DNA from: CAWJFJ01 sp963800065
GTDB taxonomy: Bacteria; Actinomycetota; Acidimicrobiia; Acidimicrobiales; UBA8190
Assembly (NCBI GenBank): GCA_963800065.1
Contig: CAWCZO010000009.1
Span: 1-64,000, forward strand
Direction: 5' to 3'
Length of the DNA stretch: 64,000 nucleotides
Under the pieces are notes generated by a model that was not told where the DNA came from, did not search any database, and saw only the letters and a program-made list of their open reading frames with translations. Position numbers and translations under genes: made by a program. The first letter of the stretch is position 1. Each line of letters starts with the position of its first letter. Of the stretch, positions 50,735 through 58,329 are shown piece after piece.

Positions 50735-51097
50735 TTAGCAACCCCTCAACGCTATCTCCGATAGAAGGGCATTTACCCCATCGGGACCTTCGGTACCGAA
50801 ATATTCGTTCTCGCCTTTGATGTACTTGCCTCTGAATGTCAGACCGGCGTCTTTGCCGCCAGTCCACGTCTCCGTGATCTTCTTGCCCGCGCCGGTATAC
50901 GTACCGCTGTCACCATTGTCAGCGGTCCAGGTATGTCCCTTTGCGATCGTCTCTACGTAACAGATACTGCCGTCTTGAAATGTCCAGACGCTGCCGACTT
51001 TTACGTGGCCCTCCGTTGTCGCTGCACCAGCCGCACTCGTGAACCCGACGCTGATCATCAACGCGAAGACCGCCGTCATCAACGCCATCCGCCTCAT
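50735..51097 (-). CDS. small secreted protein
   Basis: 120 residues from ATG 51097 (GGAG six bases upstream). Signal peptide MRRMALMTAVFALMISVGFT with cleavage near AGA. The mature domain is about 95 residues and beta-rich: GSVWTFQDGSICYVETIAKG, TWTADNGDSGTYTGAGKKIT, ETWTGGKDAGLTFRGKYIKG. Two cysteines (residue ~46 in SICYVE and the last residue) could pair. It looks like a small extracytoplasmic barrel; function unknown. Only leftward gene in the inserted segment. Confidence 0.65.
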   Translation of the reverse strand: MRRMALMTAVFALMISVGFTSAAGAATTEGHVKVGSVWTFQDGSICYVETIAKGHTWTADNGDSGTYTGAGKKITETWTGGKDAGLTFRGKYIKGENEYFGTEGPDGVNALLSEIALRGC

Positions 51098-51301
51098 CAG
51101 CAACTCCTGCATCCCCTACCGCACCGTTTCGCCCTTGTGCTGGTGATCCTATCGAAGAACAGAAGGAGCGGATCCCGACGAATACAACGCAGTAGGCGCA
51201 CATCGGCACCAGGGTGTGTGTCTACTGCCTATTTCAGACACCCATGTCTGGCGTGACCAGAGAAGTGGGTCAACCTTTATGACGAGTGGAAGAATCACGA
51301 C

Positions 51302-51721
51302 GTGAGACGAAACCTCCTGGCGGTCCTGGTCGCCCTAATCGCCGGATCAGCAGCGCTGGTGATCGCAGATTCCTCAGCGGGTGCCGGATCTCCCGTCAGG
51401 TGGGGATACATCAACTCTGGCCAGGAATCGCCTCTTTTGGTCGGAATGTCTCTGAGCCGTGCCGAGATCGTGGCCAAGCGCCATCACTTCAAGCTCGACG
51501 TGCTCCGGGTGTTTGAAGACGCTCCGAAGGGCACCATCACAGAGGAACCGCACGGTCTACCCGGCAGTCTGTCCCTCGTCGTATCAAAGGGTCGTCCTCG
51601 CAGTCTATGGTCGGTGCTCCTTGGAGCGAAGGGGATACCTGTCCACGAAGAGTGCGCACCGAGGTTCGACATAGACGTCGACGCCAACGGCATTCCAGCG
51701 ACATGCGAAGGGTCCGAGTGA
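51302..51721 (+). CDS. exported PASTA-like protein
   Basis: 139 residues from GTG 51302. Signal peptide MRRNLLAVLVALIAGSAALV, cleavage near AGA. Residues ~45-97 fit a PASTA domain: LVGMSLSRAEIVAKRHHFKL, then VFEDAPKGTITEEP and LSLVVSKG. PASTA domains bind peptidoglycan or beta-lactams. The C-terminal ~35 residues (PVHEECAPRFDIDVDANGIP, then ATCEGSE) hold a Cys pair and a D-x-D-x-[ND]-G loop that may bind calcium. The stop overlaps the next start (GTGA). Confidence 0.65.
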   Translation: MRRNLLAVLVALIAGSAALVIADSSAGAGSPVRWGYINSGQESPLLVGMSLSRAEIVAKRHHFKLDVLRVFEDAPKGTITEEPHGLPGSLSLVVSKGRPRSLWSVLLGAKGIPVHEECAPRFDIDVDANGIPATCEGSE

Positions 51722-51975
51722 ATGTCGCCACACGGGACTATTTTGCGTCGGAGCATCCACCGATGTACTCGCTCGGTCGCGCAGCAACGAGATGTGAGAT
51801 AGCTGCCGTGTACGACGACAGGCATCTGACATTTCCGATGGACAGTTCGGTCTATGACATGGCCAAGGCGTACTACGGCTGGCGTTTCGGAAACGCGTTC
51901 AGGGTCCAACTGGTCAATGCTGGGCCCGATGCCGACAACTGCAAGACGTTGAAGGATACGGGTACGCGATGTTGA
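51718..51975 (+). CDS. small hypothetical protein, coupled to the PASTA-like gene
   Basis: 85 residues from GTG 51718 overlapping the previous stop as GTGA. Sequence includes MYSLGRAATRCEIAAVYDDR, FPMDSSVYDMAKAYYGWRFG, QLVNAGPDADNCKTLKDTG. Three cysteines, no signal peptide. No recognised family. The overlap argues for co-translation with the PASTA-like protein. Confidence 0.5.
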   Translation: MNVATRDYFASEHPPMYSLGRAATRCEIAAVYDDRHLTFPMDSSVYDMAKAYYGWRFGNAFRVQLVNAGPDADNCKTLKDTGTRC

Positions 51976-52043
51976 AACAGTGACGGCGGGTCGGACACCC
52001 CGGCGGGGCATCGACTTCAGATGGACCTTGCCTTTGACCCGGC

Positions 52044-52268
52044 GTGCCGCACACCTTCCGGGTGGTCGGTGAGCGCGAGGCACGGATCCTGCTCGTGCAC
52101 GACAACGCCAGCTTCCGGGACTTTATCCGCGAGGTCGGAGTGCCAGCCGGCGCTCGGATCGTGCCAATCGAGTCAGTCTTTCCGTCGATGGACGAACTCG
52201 CATGCGTGGCCGGGGCCCATGATCTGAGGCCCATCGGACCGCCGCTCAGTGCCGAAGACACCGACTAA
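52044..52268 (+). pseudogene. C-terminal half of the interrupted cupin gene
   Basis: Frame VPHTFRVVGEREARILLVHD, NASFRDFIREVGVPAGARIV, MDELACVAGAHDLRPIGPPL, SAEDTD, stop 52266-52268. It starts with PHTFRVV, the second His motif and closing strands of small actinobacterial cupins, followed by the usual helical tail ending HDLRPIGPPL. Joined to residues 1-90 of the gene at 49415 (…MPRTV + VPHTFRVV) it restores a normal cupin of about 165 residues. It has no ribosome binding site and no start of its own and is separated from its 5' half by 49684-52043. Confidence 0.75.
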
Positions 52269-52319
52269 CTGCTGGCGACAGCTGGATGAGCCGCAAGTTC
52301 GCCCAGAGAGGACTGGACC

Positions 52320-53189
52320 ATGCCTGACATCGCGTCAATCCACCACGTTTCATTCACCGTCACCGACCTTGATCGCAGTGTGGCATGGTACAAGGAAGTC
52401 CTGGGGCTCGCGGAGCTGATGAGGGAGGACCATCCCGACGGTAGCGGCTACGCCATTGTTCTTGGCAAGCCGGACTTTTCAATGTGCGTGGGCCTACACA
52501 CACACTCGGCCAACGCATTCGAACAATGCAACGAGACGGTGACGGGTCTCGATCACGTGAGCTTCGGGGTCGCCCAACGTGCCGACCTCGACACCTGGGT
52601 AGAACGCTTCAAAAGGCTCAACGTGTTCGAATCGCCAATCAACGATCAGGAGGGGTATGCGGTGCTCGTGTTCCGCGATCCGGACAACATCCAGCTCGAA
52701 CTCAAGACTGATTTCGATGGGCTGACAACCCTGAGAACTGCCGACCCGTCGGTGACGACAAGGGGTGCACAAATGGGTACATCGAAGCTTAAGGTGACGG
52801 GCATCAATCATGTGGTGCTCCACGTCACAGACCTTGATCGTTCCCGGACGTTCTACATGGAAGCTCTGGGCTTCGATGACCGCGGGTCCGTTCCGGGTAT
52901 GAGGGCCTCCTTCTTGCGCTGTGGCATGCAGGGCCTCGACCTCTTCGAAATGGTTGACTGCGACGTCCACGGCGGCGAGGAGATGAACCACATGGCCCTG
53001 AACGTCAACGTTGCCAACGTCGAGTTGCTCGTAGCTGGTCTTTCTGAGGCTGGTATCGAACCCTTCGAAATCACATCACGTAACTCGGTGTTTATCTCGG
53101 ACCCGGATGGCCACCGGATTGAAATGCTACCCATTAGCGCCAGCGAGCGGGATCACGAGCGCGTAACTGCACGCGTTTTGGGACGGTAG
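52320..53189 (+). CDS. two-domain VOC-family protein (glyoxalase fold)
   Basis: 289 residues from ATG 52320, AGAGAGGA upstream. Two VOC domains in tandem: residues 5-128 (IHHVSFTVTDLDRSVAWYKE, LDHVSFGVAQRADLD, FRDPDNIQLELK) and 155-275 (INHVVLHVTDLDRSRTFYME, MNHMALNVNVANVELL, ISDPDGHRIEML). Metal ligands are His-8/9 and Glu in QLELK in the first, His and Glu in HRIEML in the second. The family includes glyoxalases, ring-cleaving dioxygenases and drug-resistance proteins; which applies is not visible. It lies 51 bases after the cupin remnant and may once have been co-transcribed with the cupin under MarR control. Confidence 0.85.
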   Translation: MPDIASIHHVSFTVTDLDRSVAWYKEVLGLAELMREDHPDGSGYAIVLGKPDFSMCVGLHTHSANAFEQCNETVTGLDHVSFGVAQRADLDTWVERFKRLNVFESPINDQEGYAVLVFRDPDNIQLELKTDFDGLTTLRTADPSVTTRGAQMGTSKLKVTGINHVVLHVTDLDRSRTFYMEALGFDDRGSVPGMRASFLRCGMQGLDLFEMVDCDVHGGEEMNHMALNVNVANVELLVAGLSEAGIEPFEITSRNSVFISDPDGHRIEMLPISASERDHERVTARVLGR

Positions 53190-53315
53190 CGAACATAAGA
53201 ATCTCGTCGTCGGCTCAGAAATCGAGTGCCACGATCGCGGCGAGAACGAGCTAAGGGGTGTTCCGCGAACCTGGAGGCTCTTCGCCGCAAGGGCTAACCC
53301 GCCCGGGAATGTGCA

Positions 53316-53522
53316 GTGATATCGAAAGGGGCGGGCATCCAAGTGCCGTTACATCTGCCCCCAAAAGACGTCTTGATGCACTCGTACACGACGGAGCAGC
53401 ACGATCTTCTTGAGGGCGACGTCTGGGAAGTCCATGAGGGCGTCCTGCACGTGCCTGACAACGTCGGCCATGTCGTGGCTTCGTATGCTGCCGGGAAATG
53501 GTTGAACGTCGTGAAGAGGTAG
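53316..53522 (+). CDS. small hypothetical protein
   Basis: 68 residues from GTG 53316. Sequence LHLPPKDVLMHSYTTEQHDL, then LEGDVWEVHEGVLHVPDNVG and HVVASYAAGKWLNVVKR is compact and beta-like, with a clean coding look. No family assigned. The start lacks a strong ribosome binding site. Confidence 0.45.
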   Translation: MISKGAGIQVPLHLPPKDVLMHSYTTEQHDLLEGDVWEVHEGVLHVPDNVGHVVASYAAGKWLNVVKR

Positions 53523-53851
53523 CGAAGCGATCTCTTCACCCGAGTCCAGCCAGGTGGGTGCGGCCGCCAATCCCGCATCTCAATGAGGGAGACAGAGACG
53601 TCGGATGCCAACCTATGGAATCGAAGAACTGGCCATCGAACCACCTCCAATCCAGCAACGTCAGCCGTCTATTGGCGGTTCAAGATCATCCAACCACTAT
53701 TCGGCTGGGCCAACCAGGGGCGAATGTCCTGATCTGGGTCGGCAAGGCCAGAGCCGGTTCCCGCCTGGATGGGGGACTTTCGGCTCTTGCAATCCGCCCC
53801 GAAAGGCACATAGTCGGAGGTGGGAGCCCAACGGGAAAGGGGGCGATGGTC
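53523..53851. other. intergenic gap, nothing recognised
   Basis: 329 bases between two rightward genes. Open frames here are extensions of neighbours without protein character. No repeat or RNA signal seen. Confidence 0.35.
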
Positions 53852-54250
53852 ATGGCAGAAGATGTGTACAGATCGGTGGTCCGACGGGCATACGAGGATT
53901 TCGAGTCCGGTGACCTGGACCTCCTCGGGGTTGTCATGGCGCGGGACGTCGTATGGCATGAGCCGGGGCGCAGCAGCCTCGCCGGTGACTACAAGGGCCC
54001 GGAGGCCGTACTTAGTTTCCTGGGTCAGCTGAAAGCACACAGCGGCGGGAGCTTCAAGATCGAGATCCTGGATGTGCTCAGCGAACCGGATCGGGCGGTG
54101 GTCTTACAGCGGGAGACGGCGACGAGGAACGGAAAGTCCCTGGACGTCATCGCGGCGGTTGACTTCGAGATCCACCACCGGAAGATTACTGAGGTCACCG
54201 TCTATCAGGCTGACACTTACCAGTTCGACGAATTCTGGGAGGACGGCTAA
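53852..54250 (+). CDS. SnoaL-like/NTF2-fold protein
   Basis: 132 residues from ATG 53852, with GGGGG eight bases upstream (an ATG two codons earlier is too close). Motifs of the SnoaL-like family: EDVYRSVVRRAYEDFESGDL, DVVWHEPGRSSLAGDYKGPE, and an end with ITEVTVYQADTYQFDEFWED. The conserved W-H-x-P-G-x-[GS]-x-L-[AS]-G-x-Y-[RK]-G pattern is intact. A small cytoplasmic cone-fold protein; enzymatic role unknown. Related in fold to the frameshifted gene at 47884. Confidence 0.8.
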   Translation: MAEDVYRSVVRRAYEDFESGDLDLLGVVMARDVVWHEPGRSSLAGDYKGPEAVLSFLGQLKAHSGGSFKIEILDVLSEPDRAVVLQRETATRNGKSLDVIAAVDFEIHHRKITEVTVYQADTYQFDEFWEDG

Positions 54251-54327
54251 CGCCAGGCGTTCTCTGCCCTTCGTCGACATCAAAGCGCTCGGGTGCCAGT
54301 GATGTTGACGGACGTGATCAGAAGGGG

Positions 54328-54708
54328 ATGATGGCGATGACCAGAATGGTGCTCGTATTAAAGCAGTGCCCGGAGTGCGGTGGTCAGAGTCTAATCCCGG
54401 TCGCTACGACAAAGGGAACGAACTTCTTCTGCCAGGACTGCATTTTTTGCTGGCATCTGGAGCAGGGTCACGCACAGGTCATTGATCCTCAGACCTGTCC
54501 AGGGTGTCAGTTGGGGACCATAGCCTGCTTCGAGCGGTGGGAAGTCTTTCAACCGCTCCAGTCCAGAGGATCTTCGAAGATAACGAGTGACGCGATTGTT
54601 GGTCCGGGTGGATCGGGCCAAGAGGACAACATGGGATGGGCCGATATCGAGTCGGAGTTGTACTGCTCGGCGCGGGAGGCGTGTATCGGATCCGGCCGAG
54701 AAGTCTGA
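54328..54708 (+). CDS. zinc-ribbon protein, hypothetical
   Basis: 126 residues from ATG 54328 (AGAAGGGG just upstream; later Met codons at residues 4 and 6 are alternatives). Zinc ligands are suggested by CPECGG (residue ~14), CQDCIFCW (~35) and CPGC (~57), a treble ribbon-like arrangement. The remaining C-terminal half is low complexity (GPGGSGQEDN). Function unknown. Confidence 0.55.
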   Translation: MMAMTRMVLVLKQCPECGGQSLIPVATTKGTNFFCQDCIFCWHLEQGHAQVIDPQTCPGCQLGTIACFERWEVFQPLQSRGSSKITSDAIVGPGGSGQEDNMGWADIESELYCSAREACIGSGREV

Positions 54709-54913
54709 GTTCCCGGAGTTCAGAGAAAGCGTGCCATTTGCGGTAAGGCGTCTACTCCAACACCTCCTCGAGGTATCCAGGCCAAAGAGGCTCGACCCTC
54801 TATTAGGGTCCCTTCAAGCAAAGGATTGTCGATACGTGCCATCCCGACGCGAGCGGTTGCCGGAGTAGAGGACGCGGGAGGCAACATCCCGTGAGGGTCG
54901 GTAGGCTATCTGC

Positions 54914-55318
54914 GTGGAGGTCGCCAAGCACAGGAGCCTGCTCTTGATCCTGGCGCGAGAGTTGGCGAGCAACCTGGCGACACCCATGTTCGTGGTGGAT
55001 GTGCACGGAGTACTGGTCTTTTACAATGAAGCCGCCGAGACGCTGCTGGGACAGAGCTTTGCGGTAACCGGTCCCATCGGTCCCGATCAGTGGGGCGGGA
55101 CGATGTTCCAGCCCGAAGACCTCGATGGACATCGCATCACCGTGAACGACCTTTCCCTTGTGGAGACCATGAAAGTGCGACGCCCCGAGCACGCTCGATT
55201 TCGTATTACCGGTCTCGACGGCGTAAGGCGCACGATCGAGGCCACTTCATTTCCGTTGTTCGCCCATGTGGACGACCTTGCGGGCGCGGTCTCGGTGTTT
55301 TGGGAGGTAGACGAGTGA
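54914..55318 (+). CDS. single PAS-domain protein
   Basis: 134 residues from GTG 54914. The PAS fold fills the chain: residues 12-36 NLATPMFVVDVHGVLVFYNE, then AAETLLGQSFAVTGPI, and ARFRITGLDGVRRTIEATSF, PLFAHVDDLAGAVSVFWEVD. No output domain follows. The stop overlaps the start of the MBL-fold hydrolase (GTGA), so the two are coupled, and the PAS protein may sense a ligand and regulate that enzyme. Confidence 0.8.
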   Translation: MEVAKHRSLLLILARELASNLATPMFVVDVHGVLVFYNEAAETLLGQSFAVTGPIGPDQWGGTMFQPEDLDGHRITVNDLSLVETMKVRRPEHARFRITGLDGVRRTIEATSFPLFAHVDDLAGAVSVFWEVDE

Positions 55319-56205
55319 AGGCCCGAGTGTGGGGATGTCGCGGGTCGTTGCCTGCTCCCGCTCGACATACCGTGCGCTACGGCGGCAACACGTCGTGTGT
55401 CGAACTGTGCGTCGACGAAGACATCGCCCTCATCCTCGATGCGGGCTCAGGCATACGTGAGCTTGGCTGTGAACTCGCGACTCGCCGGCCGAAGGCGATC
55501 CACATCCTATTGACCCACCTTCACCTCGACCACCTGCAGGGGCTGGCATTTTTCCTGCCCTTCTGGTGGGACGATGTGGACTTGCACATCTGGGGCCCGC
55601 CTTCGCCGACCTACAGTCTCGCCGCGCGGGTGGCATCGTACGTGTCCCCGCCACTGTTTCCCGTGCACCTGTCGGACGTGCCATCACGACCTGTCTTCCA
55701 CGATGTCCCTGACGAGCCGTGGATGATCGGGTCGGCCCTCCTGGCGGGGTACCCCGTCGTGCACCAAGGGCCCACCATGGGGTTCAGGGTGACGGCGCAC
55801 GACCGGACGCTGGCGTACATCCCCGATCACGAGCCCTCTCTCGGTGTCGACCTGCGGCGGCTCGAACCAGATTGGATCTCCGGCTACCGGGTGGCGGAAG
55901 GAGCAGACGTGCTGCTCCATGACGCCCAGTATTCTCTCGACGAGTACAGCTCCCACATCGGCTGGGGTCACTCGAGTTTCGACCACGCCGTGACCTTTGC
56001 CGCCGCAGTGCAAGTGGAGCACCTGGTGATGTTCCATCATGACCCAGCGCACACCGATGCCGAACTCGAGTCACTCCTCGACGAAGCACGGTCCCTGTGG
56101 ACAGGAAGGCAGCCACCGGTACTGGCGGCGGAAGGGATGGTAATCCGAATGGGTACGACCGGAATCAATATCGATTCGGCCCCTTCTGCCCCGGCACTCA
56201 AGTAG
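55315..56205 (+). CDS. MBL-fold metallo-hydrolase
   Basis: 296 residues from GTG 55315. MKARVWGCRGSLPAPARHTV, RYGGNTSCVEL, LDAGSGIRELG and ILLTHLHLDHLQGLAFFLPF give the HxHxDH metal site at residues 68-73. A later His-Asp (YIPDHEP), an Asp in LLHDAQYS and a final MFHHDPAHTD complete the set. The W-G-x-R-G-S-x-P...Y-G-G-N-T-S-C start is typical of the RNase Z/PhnP-like branch that includes phosphodiesterases. A cytoplasmic phosphodiesterase is likely; substrate unknown. Coupled to the PAS gene. Confidence 0.88.
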   Translation: MKARVWGCRGSLPAPARHTVRYGGNTSCVELCVDEDIALILDAGSGIRELGCELATRRPKAIHILLTHLHLDHLQGLAFFLPFWWDDVDLHIWGPPSPTYSLAARVASYVSPPLFPVHLSDVPSRPVFHDVPDEPWMIGSALLAGYPVVHQGPTMGFRVTAHDRTLAYIPDHEPSLGVDLRRLEPDWISGYRVAEGADVLLHDAQYSLDEYSSHIGWGHSSFDHAVTFAAAVQVEHLVMFHHDPAHTDAELESLLDEARSLWTGRQPPVLAAEGMVIRMGTTGINIDSAPSAPALK

Positions 56206-56606
56206 CGATTTCTGCCGCATGAGAGATGGCGCATAGGCCACCTAGGTCATGTCCAAATCGAGACCGGTTCGCCACTCGGAACCACCGTTCGGAAGGTACC
56301 GATGCCTGGCCTAATAGGAGGCCGCCCTCACCTGTTGAGTGGCTCGTGATTGGATTTGGCCCGCTGTCGTCCCACCGAGCCCGAGAATGGACTTGAAAGA
56401 CATAGGAGCGTTACGCGGCGATTGGCGATCCCGGATGGGTCATCCTCCGGCCTGACCACCTGTTTTTGGCACTTTGCGCGCACCCGACCTGACCTTCTCG
56501 TCTGACCTGGTCTCCGCGCGTGACAGCCGAAAGGGGGGTCCGGTCGAACCAACGTTTGCGTTCGGGTCCGGCGGTTATAGGCACCCTCACCTTTGGTGAC
56601 CTGCCC
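56206..56606. other. intergenic gap between convergent genes
   Basis: 401 bases between the MBL-fold gene and the convergent Nudix gene. No gene, repeat or clear terminator hairpin seen. Confidence 0.35.
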
Positions 56607-57095
56607 TTATCTTTCGACAGGTCGCCCGTCTTCGAGGTACACGGCCCCCACAGCCCCGATCGCTGAACGCACACGCCGGCGCAGCGGGCCACTTAGTAGT
56701 GCGATTGCTTGATCGACGTTCGCCAAGCGGTACTCGGACAGCTCGTCCTTCTGGAGGTCAATGTCACCGAGAGTTTCGTTGCTCAACGCTCCGCAGTCGA
56801 AGAGGAGACGTATACCGCCGGGTCTTCCCGGGCGAGGTCGAAGGAAGTCGACACACACAAGCCGGCCGGTGTCGAGGACCAGACCGGTCTCCTCTTGCAC
56901 CTCCCGCGTACAGGCTTCCCAGGGCGTTTCACCGTTGTCTTCCATCTGTCCACCGGGCAATGTCCATCCACCCTTGTAGGTGGGTTTGAGAACAAGAAGA
57001 CGACCGGAAGGATCGAAGATCAGCGCACCCGCCGAAGCCGGGATCCGAGGGATGTCGAAGACAGCGTCGTCCGGTGGAAGGTGCGTCGTTGACAC
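56607..57095 (-). CDS. Nudix hydrolase
   Basis: 162 residues from a probable GTG at 57095; the frame is open to 57539 but the upstream part is not protein-like. The Nudix box is complete: GGQMEDNGETPWEACT followed directly by REVQEETGL (Gx5Ex7REUxEExGU). The preceding strand GALIFDPSGRLLVLKPTYKG and following RLVCVDFLRPRPGRPGGIRL are typical. It hydrolyses a nucleoside-diphosphate-linked compound; the substrate is not evident. The start is uncertain because no ribosome binding site stands out. Confidence 0.82.
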   Translation of the reverse strand: MSTTHLPPDDAVFDIPRIPASAGALIFDPSGRLLVLKPTYKGGWTLPGGQMEDNGETPWEACTREVQEETGLVLDTGRLVCVDFLRPRPGRPGGIRLLFDCGALSNETLGDIDLQKDELSEYRLANVDQAIALLSGPLRRRVRSAIGAVGAVYLEDGRPVER

Positions 57096-57581
57096 CCGCT
57101 GAGGTTTCCGTCTCACCAGACCCGAGTCAAGGGCGGTCTCGAACAACCCGTTTCTGCTCGGAACCGGTAGGAGCTCCGAACGCTCCCCTAACGTGCTTGA
57201 CAAGAAATGACAGGGCCGAGTGACCCTCAGCTGGTCGGCGCCCGGCGAGGTCGGATGCGAGCCGCTCGGCTTCTGCGCTATTGGCCAGCGGTGTCCCGGC
57301 TCACGACGCGGAGTATGTGGTCCGGTCCCCAAGGATGTTGCGCCCACAATGTTCTCCTTCGGCGATCGCGACAGCGGCGTCCCATAAGCGCTCGTCGGCG
57401 ATGCCAGTATTGCGAAAGCCGTTCCGAGCACTCGGGGTGCCGGGCCGGGTGGCCCCAGCTGTCTCACGAAACCCTCGTGGTCCCCCGTCATGACCCCGAC
57501 CCGCACCTTCGATGTCGTGCAGCTCGTTGTCACGAGCACTGCTTCGGGGCTGGCAGCTCGACCGAGACACCGTCTTCGCCG
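57096..57581. other. gap with no supported gene
   Basis: 486 bases between two leftward genes. It is covered by the open upstream extension of the Nudix frame, whose composition (Pro, Ser, Arg-rich, no motif) does not look coding. Confidence 0.35.
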
Positions 57582-58049
57582 TCAGGCGGTGTGACCCGGC
57601 CAGAGCCTGCTCGAATCGCTCGCGGCGGGAGCCTTGCGAGCCGCAGTCTTCGTGGCTGGGACCTTGGTGGCGGGAGCCTTGCGAGCCGCAGTCTTCGTGG
57701 CTGGGACCTTGGTGGCGGGAGCCTTCTTGACTGCGCGCCCGGTGGCCTTGCGTTCCGCCGCAGGGGTGCGCGACAAGGCGTCGTCACCCTTCTCGCCGAG
57801 GTCGTCCACTTTGGTGAAACCGAGCCCTTTGAACGACTTGCGGACCTCGCCGCGCACGGTCGAGATGAGCGCAACGGAGCGGTCGCTGCCCGTCTTCACC
57901 AGGTCCTCGACCCAGTCCTGAGCTTTATGGCGCTCGGTCTCCCCGGTCTTGATTAGGCCACGCACCAATTCGTCAGCGCGTGCGCGGGTGACCTGGGTGA
58001 GGGTCATGCCCGCCCTGAGGTAGCGTCGCAGTCCGTCGTTATCTGTCAC
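57582..58049 (-). CDS. phasin-like protein with Lys/Ala/Pro repeat tail
   Basis: 155 residues from ATG 58049. The first ~95 residues are amphipathic helices (GMTLTQVTRARADELVRGLI, KAQDWVEDLVKTGSDRSVAL, GEVRKSFKGLGFTKVDDLGE). The tail repeats VPATKTAARKAPATK (15 residues) twice plus partial units and is strongly basic. This helix plus AKPA-type tail is the layout of PhaF-like granule proteins, where helices bind the inclusion surface and the tail binds DNA. It is divergent from a WS/DGAT acyltransferase gene, so coating of a wax-ester/triacylglycerol droplet is a reasonable inference; a histone-like role is the alternative. Confidence 0.7.
   Translation of the reverse strand: MTDNDGLRRYLRAGMTLTQVTRARADELVRGLIKTGETERHKAQDWVEDLVKTGSDRSVALISTVRGEVRKSFKGLGFTKVDDLGEKGDDALSRTPAAERKATGRAVKKAPATKVPATKTAARKAPATKVPATKTAARKAPAASDSSRLWPGHTA
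57626..57730. repeat. 45-base tandem repeat in the phasin-like gene tail
   Basis: Two identical 45-base units start at CGGGAGCC at 57626 and 57671, with a partial third at 57716. The period is a multiple of three, so the frame is kept and the tail length can change by 15 residues per unit. Confidence 0.8.
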
Positions 58050-58329
58050 GCCGACACGCTACGACCAGCCAAGCAGCGCGGCAAGGGGTGGTGCGGGCAA
58101 GCGGCGCTCACCAGCGTTATGACAGATGGCATTCTCGGCACCAACAGTGGGACACCGAGCGCCGCGGAGGCTGGTGCGCGCCAAGACGGGCCTTTCGACT
58201 CTGGCGGTCGGGAGTCAGGAGATCCATCCTGAGGGAGTCTGCCCACCGCAGTCGAATGAGAGGTAAGGACACGGACATGGCTCTCAGTGGTTGGTGGTTC
58301 ACTCCACGGGTGACGGGAGTCAGGCAGAA

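Noticed and set aside
49684..52043. The segment between the cupin halves as a standard transposon
   Set aside because: No terminal inverted repeats, no transposase or integrase, and only a two-base shared GT at the junction.
53498..53851. N-terminal extension of the SnoaL-like protein
   Set aside because: No domain character; the SnoaL fold starts at EDVYRSVV right after ATG 53852.
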